Assembly: GCA_023299945.1 (NCBI GenBank)
Contig: JALZVZ010000098.1
Coordinates: forward strand, 1 to 13,371
Length of the DNA stretch: 13,371 nt
DNA from: Altererythrobacter sp.
GTDB taxonomy: Bacteria; Pseudomonadota; Alphaproteobacteria; Sphingomonadales; Sphingomonadaceae
Direction of reading: 5' to 3'
Position 1 is the first letter of the stretch; every line of letters begins with the position of its first letter. Below are positions 1-7,007 of this stretch, one piece after another. Position numbers and translations under genes: made by a program. Under the pieces are notes generated by a model. That model searched no databases and was not told where the DNA came from. It saw only the letters and a program-made list of their open reading frames with translations.

Positions 1-522
1 GAGACATCCTTTGGCCGGATGACAGCCTTCCACGGGCAAATGGGCATGTTCACCCGTGCGCTAACCTATATGCTCTCGCACGGCGCAGATGGATTGAAGC
101 AAGTCAGCGAAGACGCCGTGCTTAATGCCAATTACATCCTGCGCAGTTTAGAGGATTTGCTCCACGCGCCATACGCTGACAGCGGCCCGTGCATGCACGA
201 GGCGCTGTTTGGCGATAAGGACTTTGGCAATGGTCTGACCACGCTCGATCTGGCCAAAGCGCTGATCGATGAAGGCTATCATCCTATGACCGTGTATTTC
301 CCATTGGTGGTGCATGGCGCGATGCTGGTTGAGCCTACCGAAACAGAAAGCAAGGCGACGATCGACCAGTTTATTGCCGCTTTCCGAAGCGTCGCTCAGC
401 GTGCTCTCGATGGCGATGAAAGCATGAAGCATGCGCCTTATTTTGCGCCGCGCCGCCGGCTTGATGAAACGCAAGCTGCACGCAAACCTGTGCTGGCTTG
501 GGAAGGCGATAGGGAGGCCTAA
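1..522 (+). CDS. gcvPB: Glycine dehydrogenase (decarboxylating) subunit 2, C-terminal part (5' truncated)
   Basis: This is the last 173 codons of the beta subunit of the P-protein of the glycine cleavage system. The P-protein is a cytoplasmic, PLP-dependent enzyme that decarboxylates glycine and passes the aminomethyl group to the lipoyl H-protein. The frame is open from base 1 to a TAA at 520-522. Recognisable family stretches are the FGRMTAFHGQMG region at the left edge, the VSEDAVLNANYIL helix, and the highly conserved HPMTVYFPLVVHGAMLVEP block followed by TETES. The PLP-binding lysine should lie upstream of the window. Full-length members are about 500 residues, so roughly two thirds of the gene is missing. 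The split gcvPA/gcvPB form is common in alphaproteobacteria. No further gcv gene follows, so this is probably the end of a gcv operon. An ATG at 19 is internal and is not the start. Confidence 0.95.
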   Translation, partial: ETSFGRMTAFHGQMGMFTRALTYMLSHGADGLKQVSEDAVLNANYILRSLEDLLHAPYADSGPCMHEALFGDKDFGNGLTTLDLAKALIDEGYHPMTVYFPLVVHGAMLVEPTETESKATIDQFIAAFRSVAQRALDGDESMKHAPYFAPRRRLDETQAARKPVLAWEGDREA

Positions 523-525
523 CGC

Positions 526-538
526 CAAGCTCTGCTTG
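526..538 (+). other. Short stem-loop just after the gcvPB stop
   Basis: CAAGC (526-530) pairs with GCTTG (534-538) around a TCT loop, 3 nt after the gcvPB stop codon. The stem is short and has no T-run behind it, so it is at best a weak 3'-end structure and not a convincing intrinsic terminator. Confidence 0.2.
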
Positions 539-599
539 CAATTGCGTGCCAAAGCCGCTTTCATGCTGCTAAACCAAAAGGTCGCTAGAATTTAAACCG

Positions 600-625
600 A
601 AGGGCGCGCAGCGGGCGTGCCCCTT
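600..625 (+). other. GC-rich stem-loop upstream of the adenylate cyclase
   Basis: The left arm (600-609, AAGGGCGCGC) pairs with the right arm (615-625, GCGTGCCCCTT). The stem has 10 pairs including one G-U, with one bulged C at 620 and the 5-nt loop AGCGG. The right arm ends in only two Ts, so it lacks the T-run of a standard intrinsic terminator. It ends 25 nt before the proposed TTG start of the cyclase. It could be a weak terminator for the gcv operon or a structured 5' leader of the cyclase mRNA. The rest of 523-650 shows no gene and no convincing -35/-10 pair; a TAGAAT at 586-591 is the nearest -10-like hexamer but has no clear -35 partner. Confidence 0.4.
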
Positions 626-640
626 GGTGCACTATGCGTT

Positions 641-647
641 AGGGTGA
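641..647 (+). promoter_or_regulatory. Ribosome binding site supporting a TTG start
   Basis: AGGGTGA at 641-647 lies just upstream of the TTG at 651. The alternative in-frame ATG at 678 is preceded by an A-rich stretch with no purine-rich Shine-Dalgarno element. This favours TTG as the start. Confidence 0.5.
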
Positions 648-650
648 CTT

Positions 651-2744
651 TTGGACGAAAAACCAAGCAAAAAGTCTATGGCAAGCGGGCTGTTTCAGCG
701 CGGCTGGCGCAATGTGCGCGAGGCCGGGACGCAGCGCTTGGTTGTGACCTTAGTGTTGCTGTTTGCGGCGTTGCTGGTGGCGGGGCTCTCGTGGAAATTG
801 CCCATTTTAAGAGAGGCTGAGCAAGGCCTCTATGATTTCCGTAGCTATCATCTGGCCGAATATGCCGATCAGGACGAGCGCATGATGCTGGTCGTTTATG
901 ATGAGGATACGTTGATTGAGGCGCGCAAACGCTCGCCATTGGATCGCGGCCTGCTGATTGATGCGCTGAAGAATATCGACGGGCTGGGAGCCAAGGCCAT
1001 CGGGATCGATATTCTGCTGGATCAGCCCCAAGACGAGGACGGCGAGCTCATCGAAACTCTGCGGGCAATGACAACGCCGGTCGCGCTGGCTTATGTCGAT
1101 GTTGAGGGCAATGAAGAGGACATCACCTACCGCCAGCAAGAATATTTGGAAGCGTTTCAGGCAGAATTGGAAGGCAGCAATGTCATTCCCGCCAGCATCC
1201 AGCTCAGCAATGCTTACGGCGTCACGCGGGTATTCCCCGAAATTGACGACAGCAAGCCTGCGTTGATTAGCCGTGCGATGCTGACCGCAGCGGGTGAGGG
1301 TGACAAAGCGCTGGCAGGCTATGAAGGGTCGATCAATTTCCGCCTTTGCGCCAATTGCGATGATGGCGCGAATGAAGAGGGTGAGGCGAGTGAAGGCGCT
1401 TTGCAGCTGTCCGATGCGCCGCTTTATACCAAGCTTGCGATTGGACTCTATGCTGATCCCGATGTCGCCGCAGCGGTCAATTCAGAATATCCGCTCAAAG
1501 ATCGCTATGTTTTGATCGGCGCGGATTTGGTGGATGTGGATCGCGTTCCCACTACGCTGACATCGGAGGCTGGGCGCTCCGCCGCCGGCGTGTCTGTGCA
1601 TGCCGATAAGATCGCGCAAATGTTGGATGGCAAGCGGCTTGCGCAAATCGCGCCGTGGCAAATTTGGGCGCTCACAGCATTGATGATGGTGATGGCGGTG
1701 CTCACCGGATTGCTGGAATTTGTCGGCAATTGGCGGATTTATCCGATCCTCGCGGTTCAAGCGTTCGTAGTGCTCGGGCTGCCTTTTTACATGAAATATG
1801 CCGGCATCGACACGTATGGATTGCCCGCAGCGGGCTGGATTGCAGGCTGGGTCATCGCCTTCGCCTCTGTCACCTCCGCGGCGCGCGCGTCGGGCGCGGT
1901 GCAGCGCAATTTTGCCCAAGGCGCTTTGGGCAAATATCTGCCGCGCGAAATGGCGCAAGAGATTATCGACAAGCCCGATTTACTGGCTCTGCATGGCGAG
2001 AAGAAAGAGATTTACGTCATGTTCTCCGATCTGGAGGGCTTTACGAAAATGAGCCATGCTATTTCGCCGGAAATGGTGGCCAAATTGCTCAACCGCTATC
2101 TCGAAATGCTGAGCAATGTGGTGCTGGAGCATGGCGGCGTGATCGATAAATTCGTGGGCGATGCAGTGGTCGCATTTTGGGGCGCACCGATTGCCAAGCC
2201 CGATGATGCCGACCGCGCCGCACGTGCAGGTTATGCGATATGGGAGGCAGGCGAGGCCTTTCGCGCAGAGGTTGCGGCGATGGACCCAGACTTGCCCAAG
2301 ATTGGAAAGACGCGTGTTGGCATGCATTTTGGCGAGGCTGTTGTCGGCAATTTTGGCGGGGAAAGCCGCATTCAATATACGGCTCTGGGCGATTCGATGA
2401 ATACGGCGGCCCGGCTGGAGGCCGCGAACAAAGCGCTCGAAACCTCCGTCATGGCGAGCCGCGAATTTGCCGAGCGCACCACGTTGAATTGGTGGCGCCC
2501 GATGGGCAAAGTGGTGCTGCGCGGACGCGCAAGGCCGGTGGACTTGATGGAGCCTGCTCCGAAATTTTCTGAAAAGGATCAAGCCGAGCTAAGCGAAGCG
2601 ATGGCACTTGTATCGACGCGACGAAATGCAGCAATTGAGGCTGTTGAGGGCATAATTGAGCGAAATTTGGCTGACAAAGGCCTACCCAATCTGTTAAATA
2701 GAATGAATAATTTAAATGAGGAGGATGCATATGTCCTTGGCTAA
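651..2744 (+). CDS. CHASE2-domain membrane adenylate cyclase (class III)
   Basis: The 697-residue protein is predicted to make cAMP from ATP at the cytoplasmic face of the inner membrane in response to a periplasmic signal. In order it has a short cytoplasmic N-terminus, one membrane segment (about 29-48), a periplasmic CHASE2 sensor region (about 55-330, with the typical AIGIDILLDQP stretch), three membrane segments (about 338-358, 363-383, 389-411) and a class III cyclase domain (about 450-620). All expected catalytic residues are visible: metal-binding Asp460 (FSDLEGFT) and Asp504 (GDAVVAFWG), adenine-selecting Lys500 and Thr577 (YTALGD), and transition-state Asn584 and Arg588. Lys plus Thr is the class IIIb pattern and points to ATP, not GTP. 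The only two cysteines form a CANC motif (233, 236) in the periplasmic part. TTG at 651 is preferred on its ribosome binding site; ATG at 678 would remove nine residues. The 3' end overlaps the next gene by 14 nt. Confidence 0.92.
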   Translation: MDEKPSKKSMASGLFQRGWRNVREAGTQRLVVTLVLLFAALLVAGLSWKLPILREAEQGLYDFRSYHLAEYADQDERMMLVVYDEDTLIEARKRSPLDRGLLIDALKNIDGLGAKAIGIDILLDQPQDEDGELIETLRAMTTPVALAYVDVEGNEEDITYRQQEYLEAFQAELEGSNVIPASIQLSNAYGVTRVFPEIDDSKPALISRAMLTAAGEGDKALAGYEGSINFRLCANCDDGANEEGEASEGALQLSDAPLYTKLAIGLYADPDVAAAVNSEYPLKDRYVLIGADLVDVDRVPTTLTSEAGRSAAGVSVHADKIAQMLDGKRLAQIAPWQIWALTALMMVMAVLTGLLEFVGNWRIYPILAVQAFVVLGLPFYMKYAGIDTYGLPAAGWIAGWVIAFASVTSAARASGAVQRNFAQGALGKYLPREMAQEIIDKPDLLALHGEKKEIYVMFSDLEGFTKMSHAISPEMVAKLLNRYLEMLSNVVLEHGGVIDKFVGDAVVAFWGAPIAKPDDADRAARAGYAIWEAGEAFRAEVAAMDPDLPKIGKTRVGMHFGEAVVGNFGGESRIQYTALGDSMNTAARLEAANKALETSVMASREFAERTTLNWWRPMGKVVLRGRARPVDLMEPAPKFSEKDQAELSEAMALVSTRRNAAIEAVEGIIERNLADKGLPNLLNRMNNLNEEDAYVLG
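2718..2724 (+). promoter_or_regulatory. Strong Shine-Dalgarno inside the end of the cyclase gene
   Basis: GAGGAGG at 2718-2724 lies 6 nt before the ATG at 2731 and within the cyclase coding region. It selects the 2731 start over the in-frame ATGs at 2716 and 2725, and suggests that the exported protein is translated by coupling to the cyclase. Confidence 0.8.
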
Positions 2745-3462
2745 AATCTTAAAAAGCAGCGCGCTGATTGCGTTTGGAGCGGGTGCATTTGCGCTCGCCG
2801 CGCCAGCTGCTGCGGGCACTGTGGTGAAGTCATCTGGCCCTTCTGCAAAATCATTTCCTGTCGGTAAAAAGCTGAAAGATACATCGCGCATCACGCTGAA
2901 AGCTGGTGATACCGTGACGATCCTTGGCTCTGGCGGAACACGCGTCTTAAAGGGCGCAGGCACTTACCGTGTCGGTGCGCGGGGCAAGTCGACACGTGCG
3001 CGCTTTGCCAATCTGGCGGGCAACCGTTCGGCCAATCGGGTTCGGACAGGGGCCGCGCGCGCAGGGTCGGGCGAAGCTTTGTCGCCGAACTTGTGGTATG
3101 TCGATGTGACCAAGTCGGGCAAAATGTGCGTGACGGATCTGGCCAATGTCACCTTGTGGCGTCCTGTGGTTGAAAAGGATCAGACGATTGTTCTGGGTCA
3201 GCCAAACAACGAATTCACCTATCAAATCACTTTTGATGGACAGGCCAACACACGCCGCGTCGATAATACGCGTTTGGCATTGCAAGAAGGCGCGGAATAT
3301 ACCATCAATGGCGCTGGTGGGGAGAAGCCAGCGACAGTGAGTTTTGTTGTGGTCGAAAATACACCCAACAATGCGGAGACCATGGCCGACACTCTGATCG
3401 CTCAGGGTTGCGCGGTGCAATTGGATCTCTTGTCGCGCAAATTGGAGTCGGAAGCCTCGTAA
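2731..3462 (+). CDS. Exported protein of unknown function, coupled to the cyclase
   Basis: This 243-residue protein has a clear Sec signal peptide: basic SLAKILKSS, then a hydrophobic core, then an ALAAPAAAG region with likely cleavage near residue 28. I do not recognise a named family with certainty. The stretch following the signal (TLKAGDTVTILGSGGTRVL, then KGAGTYRVG) resembles the small beta-rich repeats of FecR-like periplasmic domains, but this is weak. The middle is basic and Gly/Ala/Arg-rich. The C-terminal half looks beta-rich. Two cysteines, 133 and 227, could form a disulfide in the periplasm. The start at 2731 is set by the GAGGAGG site and overlaps the cyclase stop by 14 nt, so the two proteins are probably made together. 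A role as a periplasmic partner or ligand-binding accessory of the CHASE2 sensor is an inference from position only. Confidence 0.8.
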   Translation: MSLAKILKSSALIAFGAGAFALAAPAAAGTVVKSSGPSAKSFPVGKKLKDTSRITLKAGDTVTILGSGGTRVLKGAGTYRVGARGKSTRARFANLAGNRSANRVRTGAARAGSGEALSPNLWYVDVTKSGKMCVTDLANVTLWRPVVEKDQTIVLGQPNNEFTYQITFDGQANTRRVDNTRLALQEGAEYTINGAGGEKPATVSFVVVENTPNNAETMADTLIAQGCAVQLDLLSRKLESEAS

Positions 3463-3482
3463 AAAGGTTTGCGCTGCCATTT

Positions 3483-3542
3483 GAGGCGTGATGGATAAAG
3501 AACGGGACGCCTCGGAGCGATAAGGTCAAAGGCCTGCGCTCC
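3483..3542 (+). other. Two tandem stem-loops between the cyclase unit and the cytochrome operon
   Basis: The first stem is GAGGCGT (3483-3489) with ACGCCTC (3507-3513), a perfect 7-bp match. The second is GGAGCG (3514-3519) with CGCTCC (3537-3542), a perfect 6-bp match. They abut exactly and both loops are 17 nt; the second loop could add an inner AGG/CCT pairing. Neither is followed by a T-run, so this is not a textbook intrinsic terminator. It could be a transcript 3'-end structure, a leader element of the cytochrome operon, or paired operator half-sites. The remainder of 3463-3606 holds no ORF of note. GGCTAA occurs twice, at 3566 and 3578, with a GGCTGG at 3587. A TTGCCC at 3554-3559 is the best -35-like hexamer, but its -10 partner (TGGCTA, 3577-3582) is poor. 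Confidence 0.45.
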
Positions 3543-3590
3543 AAACAAGCAATTTGCCCATGGGGGGCTAAGTATCTGGCTAAATTGGCT

Positions 3591-3603
3591 GGAGGCTGGG
3601 AGG
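3591..3603 (+). promoter_or_regulatory. Purine-rich ribosome binding region of the pentaheme cytochrome gene
   Basis: GGAGG at 3591-3595 and GGGAGG at 3598-3603 both precede the ATG at 3607, with spacings of 11 and 3 nt. Either could serve; neither has ideal spacing. Confidence 0.55.
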
Positions 3604-3606
3604 CAC

Positions 3607-5019
3607 ATGTTCGGTTCGGCGTCATTGGGACGATCATATTTTGAGCAATCATTGAGCGCTGGCTTGCGCGGCCTTTTGGTCGCAGCTTTGCTGGTTGTCT
3701 GCATTGTGTTCAGCGCATTGGGCGTATCCCCTGCCAACGCGCAAAGCTCCGGCGCGCAATATGAAGGCGTCGCCAGCTGTTCGGGATCAACCTGTCATGG
3801 GCGCGCAGAAGGCAATGGCGCGGTTGTCCGCCAAGATGAAATCGCAACATGGCAAGAACCCTCCTCTCCCAGTGGCGCGCACAGCCGCGCCTATGCTGTT
3901 TTGGGCAGCCCGCGTAGCCGGCAAATCGCCCGCAGCCTTGGGATTGGTGCGCCAACATCGGCGCCCGCCTGCCTGGGTTGCCACTCCACCTATGTATCGC
4001 AAGCAGCGCGGGGTCCGCGCTTTCAAACCTCTGATGGGATTGGCTGCGAGACCTGCCACGGCCCTGCGCAAAATTGGCTCGCCGCGCATTATGCCGCGCC
4101 CGCCACCCATGCGGGCAATGTTGCCAATGGCCTGACCCCGCTTGAGCGGCCACAAACCCGCGCAAAAGTTTGCCTTGATTGCCATTATGGTTCCGAGAAA
4201 ACTGGCCAGTTCGTTACCCATTCAATGATGGCCGCTGGGCACCCGCGCATCAGTTTTGAGCTTGATCTGTTTTCCGCGCTGCAACAGCATCATGATGAAG
4301 ATGCCGACTATGTTCAGCGCAAGGGCCGCAGTGATAGCGTACGCCTTTGGGCCGTTGGTCAGGCAGAGGCTGTGCGCCGTTCCACCGACCTTTATGCGCA
4401 GCCAAAGTTTGGAATGCGCGGGGCATTTCCCGAATTTTACTTCCTCGATTGCCATTCCTGCCACCGCACCATCACCGATGGACCGGCGCGCAAGCTGACA
4501 TTTGAGACCAATTCTGGGCGCCCGATACCCTTTGGTAATCCGCCCTATAATGATGAAAATATCATCATGCTCTCTGCTGTTGCAAAGGCACTCGCGCCCA
4601 ATCAGGCCAACAGCTTTATCACCGCTAGTCGCAATTTCCATGGCAGCATGGGCAAGGGTCGCGGCGCAAGCCAGCAAGCCGCGATCAATCTGCGCAACCG
4701 TGCAGGCGCTTTGTCCGATGCATTGGCGGCGCGCGGTTATAGCGGCAATGATGCCTTTACTGTGATTGCGACGATCGCAGGCCAAGCAACCAGGCCGCGT
4801 TTCACCGATTATGCCGGCTCCGTCCAAGCGGTGATGGCGGTCGATACTTTGCTCAATGCTTTGGTGCGCGAAGGGCGCATTACAGTAGGGGCCGCCGCCA
4901 GTATTCGCGGCAATATCAACCGCGCTTATGGCGCCGTTGATGAGCCAAATTCCTATCGTCCGGCCCAATTCCGCAGCGCCTTGGGCGCAGCGGCAGGCGC
5001 GATTGGAAGGCTGAAATAA
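3607..5019 (+). CDS. Periplasmic pentaheme cytochrome c (c554-like)
   Basis: This 470-residue protein is predicted to carry electrons in the periplasm. A long N-terminal signal ends at SPANA-Q (likely cleavage after Ala45), preceded by the hydrophobic core at about 21-40. Five c-type heme sites are visible. Four are CxxCH (Cys122 CLGCH, Cys147 CETCH, Cys189 CLDCH, Cys282 CHSCH). The first is an unusual CX4CH (Cys58 to His64, CSGSTCH). Apart from Cys32 in the signal, every cysteine belongs to a heme site. Non-motif histidines that could be distal ligands include His92, His161, His168, His205 and His212, the last two in THSMMAAGHPR, which I recall from c554-type multiheme proteins. Residues about 290-470 have no heme and look helical. 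It is the first gene of a four-gene operon and its TAA overlaps the next ATG by one base. The assignment to a multiheme cytochrome is secure; its partner proteins are inferred. Confidence 0.92.
   Translation: MFGSASLGRSYFEQSLSAGLRGLLVAALLVVCIVFSALGVSPANAQSSGAQYEGVASCSGSTCHGRAEGNGAVVRQDEIATWQEPSSPSGAHSRAYAVLGSPRSRQIARSLGIGAPTSAPACLGCHSTYVSQAARGPRFQTSDGIGCETCHGPAQNWLAAHYAAPATHAGNVANGLTPLERPQTRAKVCLDCHYGSEKTGQFVTHSMMAAGHPRISFELDLFSALQQHHDEDADYVQRKGRSDSVRLWAVGQAEAVRRSTDLYAQPKFGMRGAFPEFYFLDCHSCHRTITDGPARKLTFETNSGRPIPFGNPPYNDENIIMLSAVAKALAPNQANSFITASRNFHGSMGKGRGASQQAAINLRNRAGALSDALAARGYSGNDAFTVIATIAGQATRPRFTDYAGSVQAVMAVDTLLNALVREGRITVGAAASIRGNINRAYGAVDEPNSYRPAQFRSALGAAAGAIGRLK
5005..5010 (+). promoter_or_regulatory. 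Shine-Dalgarno for the lipoprotein gene
   Basis: GGAAGG at 5005-5010 lies 8 nt before the ATG at 5019, inside the end of the pentaheme cytochrome gene. With the TAATG stop/start overlap it indicates translational coupling. Confidence 0.65.
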
Positions 5020-7001
5020 TGCGGCTGCTTACACGCAATTGTATCGCAGCGGTTAGCGCGCTTGCTCTCGCATCATGCGGGGGCGGCGGCAGTTCGTCTG
5101 CGCCTTCGCCGGTTACGGGCGGTACGCCTGCACCAACGCCCACTCCCGCGGCAGCAGGACGCTTGTTCTCCGATCCAGCGCCCGAGGCACTCAGCGTGGC
5201 AGAGGTGCAACAAATTATCGCACAAGCCACCGGCGAGGCGCAAGCGCGCGGCCTAGCGGGCACGATTGCGGTGGTGGACCGCGTTGGCAATGTGCTCGGC
5301 GTGTTCGTGATGACAAACAGCCCCGGCCTCACTCAAATCAGCCGCCAGCAAATTGGCGGTATCGCGGCCAATGGTGGTGAAGTCGGCCTACAAGGTGCGA
5401 TGATCCCCACCACGACAGTGGCCATCGCCAAGGCGGTGACGGGCGCATATCTGTCGAGCGGCGGCAATGCTTTTTCCAGCCGCACCGCCAGCCAGATTGT
5501 ACAGGAACATTTCCCGCCTGCGCCGACGACGGTTGGCCTTGAAAGCGGCCCGTTGTTTGGTGTGCAGTTCAGCCAATTGCCATGCTCTGATTTGTCTGCG
5601 CGCTTTGGCGCTGATGGCTTGATCGGGCCTAAGCGTTCGCCTTTGGGTTTGAGCGCGGATCCTGGCGGCTTTCCGCTGTATAAAAACGGGGTGGTTGTCG
5701 GCGGCATTGGCGTGGCCGGTGACGGTGATTACGGCTTTGATCCCGATATCCTGGATGTGGATGTTGATGATGAAGAAGCGGCAGCCTTGGCCGGTATTCA
5801 AAGCTTTGCTCCGCCGCCAGACATCACCGCTGACCGCATCAATGTGGACGGCACTTCGCTGCGATTTACCGACATGACCATTGGCGATTTGTCGGCACTG
5901 CAAACCAGCTTTGCCGCAGTTGACGGACCAGCGGGCGGATTGGTTGCGGTGACGGGCTATAACAATGGACCGATTACCGCAGGGGTTACTTACGGCACAG
6001 CGGCTTCGGGCATTCGGCGCGCGGCGGCATCTGAGTTTGGGTTGGCCGATGGCTATATCCTCACCGATAGCGCAGGCAATCCGCGTTACCCGGCACGTGC
6101 CGGAACAGATGGGGGCAGCGTAGCCCAACCTCTAACGCAAGCTGAGGTTAGCGCAGTATTAGAAGAAGCGTTCACCGTGCTCTCACGCAGCCGGGCACAA
6201 ATTCGCAGACCCCTCGATAGCCGGATGCAAGCGACCATTTCCATGGTCGATACCAATGGCGAGATTCTCGGCATTGTCCGCTCGCCCGATGGGCCAATTT
6301 TTGGCACCGACGTTAGTCTGCAAAAGGCGCGCACAGCGGCGTTTTTCTCAGGCGCTGTGGCGGCATCGGATATGCAGGCGGCGGGCGGCGCGATCGCCAA
6401 TTATGTTGCGCGGGTCCGCACATTTTTGGGCGATCCCAGTGCGCTGACGGGTGCATTTGCCTTTGCGGATCGTTCGGGCGGAAACTTGTCGCGGCCCTAT
6501 TTCCCTGATGGCGAAGTGGGGCGGCCTGCTGGGCCATTGTCGGTTGATACTCCCGATGAATTCAGCCCCTTTGCCGTGGGGCTACAATCTGACCTTATCG
6601 GCGGCAATTTGGTTGCGCATTTGGGGTTTGTCGGATCGGGCGGAACGGCCCCAGATACAGCCATTGGGTGCTCGCCGCTGCCAGCCTCGCCAGCGGGCAA
6701 TCCGCGCCTTGCCAATGGCATTCAAATCTTCCCGGGCTCTGTACCGATTTACCGCGGCAATGAGCTGATTGGCGGCATCGGTGTGTCGGGCGATGGGATT
6801 GATCAGGATGATATGGTCAGCTTCCTCGGCCTGCATAATGGCGGGGTGCGCACGGGCAGCTTGGGCAACGCCCCCAATGATATTCGCGCAGACAGGATCG
6901 TGGTTGATTTGGGCGATGCGCAGGTCCGCCTTCGCTATGTGAACTGCCCATTTGCGCCCTTCCTCGATGATCCGGCGCAAAACGTGTGTGAGGGTCTGTA
7001 A
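5019..7001 (+). CDS. Lipoprotein with two GlcG/HbpS-type (DUF336) heme-binding-like domains
   Basis: This 660-residue protein begins with a lipoprotein signal: basic MRLLTR, a hydrophobic core and lipobox LASC with Cys20. Gly follows Cys20, so a Lol-avoidance Asp is absent and an outer-membrane location is likely. A Gly/Ser/Pro/Thr linker (about 21-46) follows. Two copies of a GlcG/HbpS-like fold come next. Copy 1 (about 57-250) opens with LSVAEVQQIIAQATGEA and IAVVDRVGNVLGVFV and closes with GVVVGGIGVAGDGDYG (about 224-239). Copy 2 (about 375-625) opens with LTQAEVSAVLEEAF and ISMVDTNGEILGIV and closes with ELIGGIGVSGDGIDQDD (about 580-597). Both copies are longer than a simple GlcG protein because of inserts before the closing motif, each with one Cys. 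Two further cysteines lie close to the C-terminus. HbpS of Streptomyces binds heme and senses redox state, but the family also contains members of unclear role. Here the setting suggests heme handling or electron transfer at the outer membrane; this is an inference. Confidence 0.85.
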   Translation: MRLLTRNCIAAVSALALASCGGGGSSSAPSPVTGGTPAPTPTPAAAGRLFSDPAPEALSVAEVQQIIAQATGEAQARGLAGTIAVVDRVGNVLGVFVMTNSPGLTQISRQQIGGIAANGGEVGLQGAMIPTTTVAIAKAVTGAYLSSGGNAFSSRTASQIVQEHFPPAPTTVGLESGPLFGVQFSQLPCSDLSARFGADGLIGPKRSPLGLSADPGGFPLYKNGVVVGGIGVAGDGDYGFDPDILDVDVDDEEAAALAGIQSFAPPPDITADRINVDGTSLRFTDMTIGDLSALQTSFAAVDGPAGGLVAVTGYNNGPITAGVTYGTAASGIRRAAASEFGLADGYILTDSAGNPRYPARAGTDGGSVAQPLTQAEVSAVLEEAFTVLSRSRAQIRRPLDSRMQATISMVDTNGEILGIVRSPDGPIFGTDVSLQKARTAAFFSGAVAASDMQAAGGAIANYVARVRTFLGDPSALTGAFAFADRSGGNLSRPYFPDGEVGRPAGPLSVDTPDEFSPFAVGLQSDLIGGNLVAHLGFVGSGGTAPDTAIGCSPLPASPAGNPRLANGIQIFPGSVPIYRGNELIGGIGVSGDGIDQDDMVSFLGLHNGGVRTGSLGNAPNDIRADRIVVDLGDAQVRLRYVNCPFAPFLDDPAQNVCEGL

Positions 7002-7007
7002 CAGCGC

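Noticed and set aside
617..820. 67-codon + frame starting with ATG-like codon before the cyclase
   Set aside because: It overlaps the start of the cyclase out of frame, has no family resemblance, and its start region lies in the leader stem-loop.
1980..2582. 200-codon open frame on the - strand
   Set aside because: It is opposite the cyclase catalytic domain, in which all active-site residues are present on the + strand.
2716..2730. ATG at 2716 as start of the exported protein
   Set aside because: It would put GAGGAGG inside the coding region and add five residues before the signal peptide. The ATG at 2731 has ideal spacing from that site.
3463..3606. Search for a CRP/cAMP operator (TGTGA-N6-TCACA type) linking the cyclase to the cytochrome operon
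   Set aside because: No good match was seen. The hairpins and GGCTAA repeats do not resemble a CRP site, so the regulatory link remains unsupported at the DNA level.
4222..4968. 248-codon open frame on the - strand
   Set aside because: It lies fully antisense to the pentaheme cytochrome, whose heme motifs and family stretches prove the + frame. It shows no recognisable domain and arises from GC-rich codon bias.
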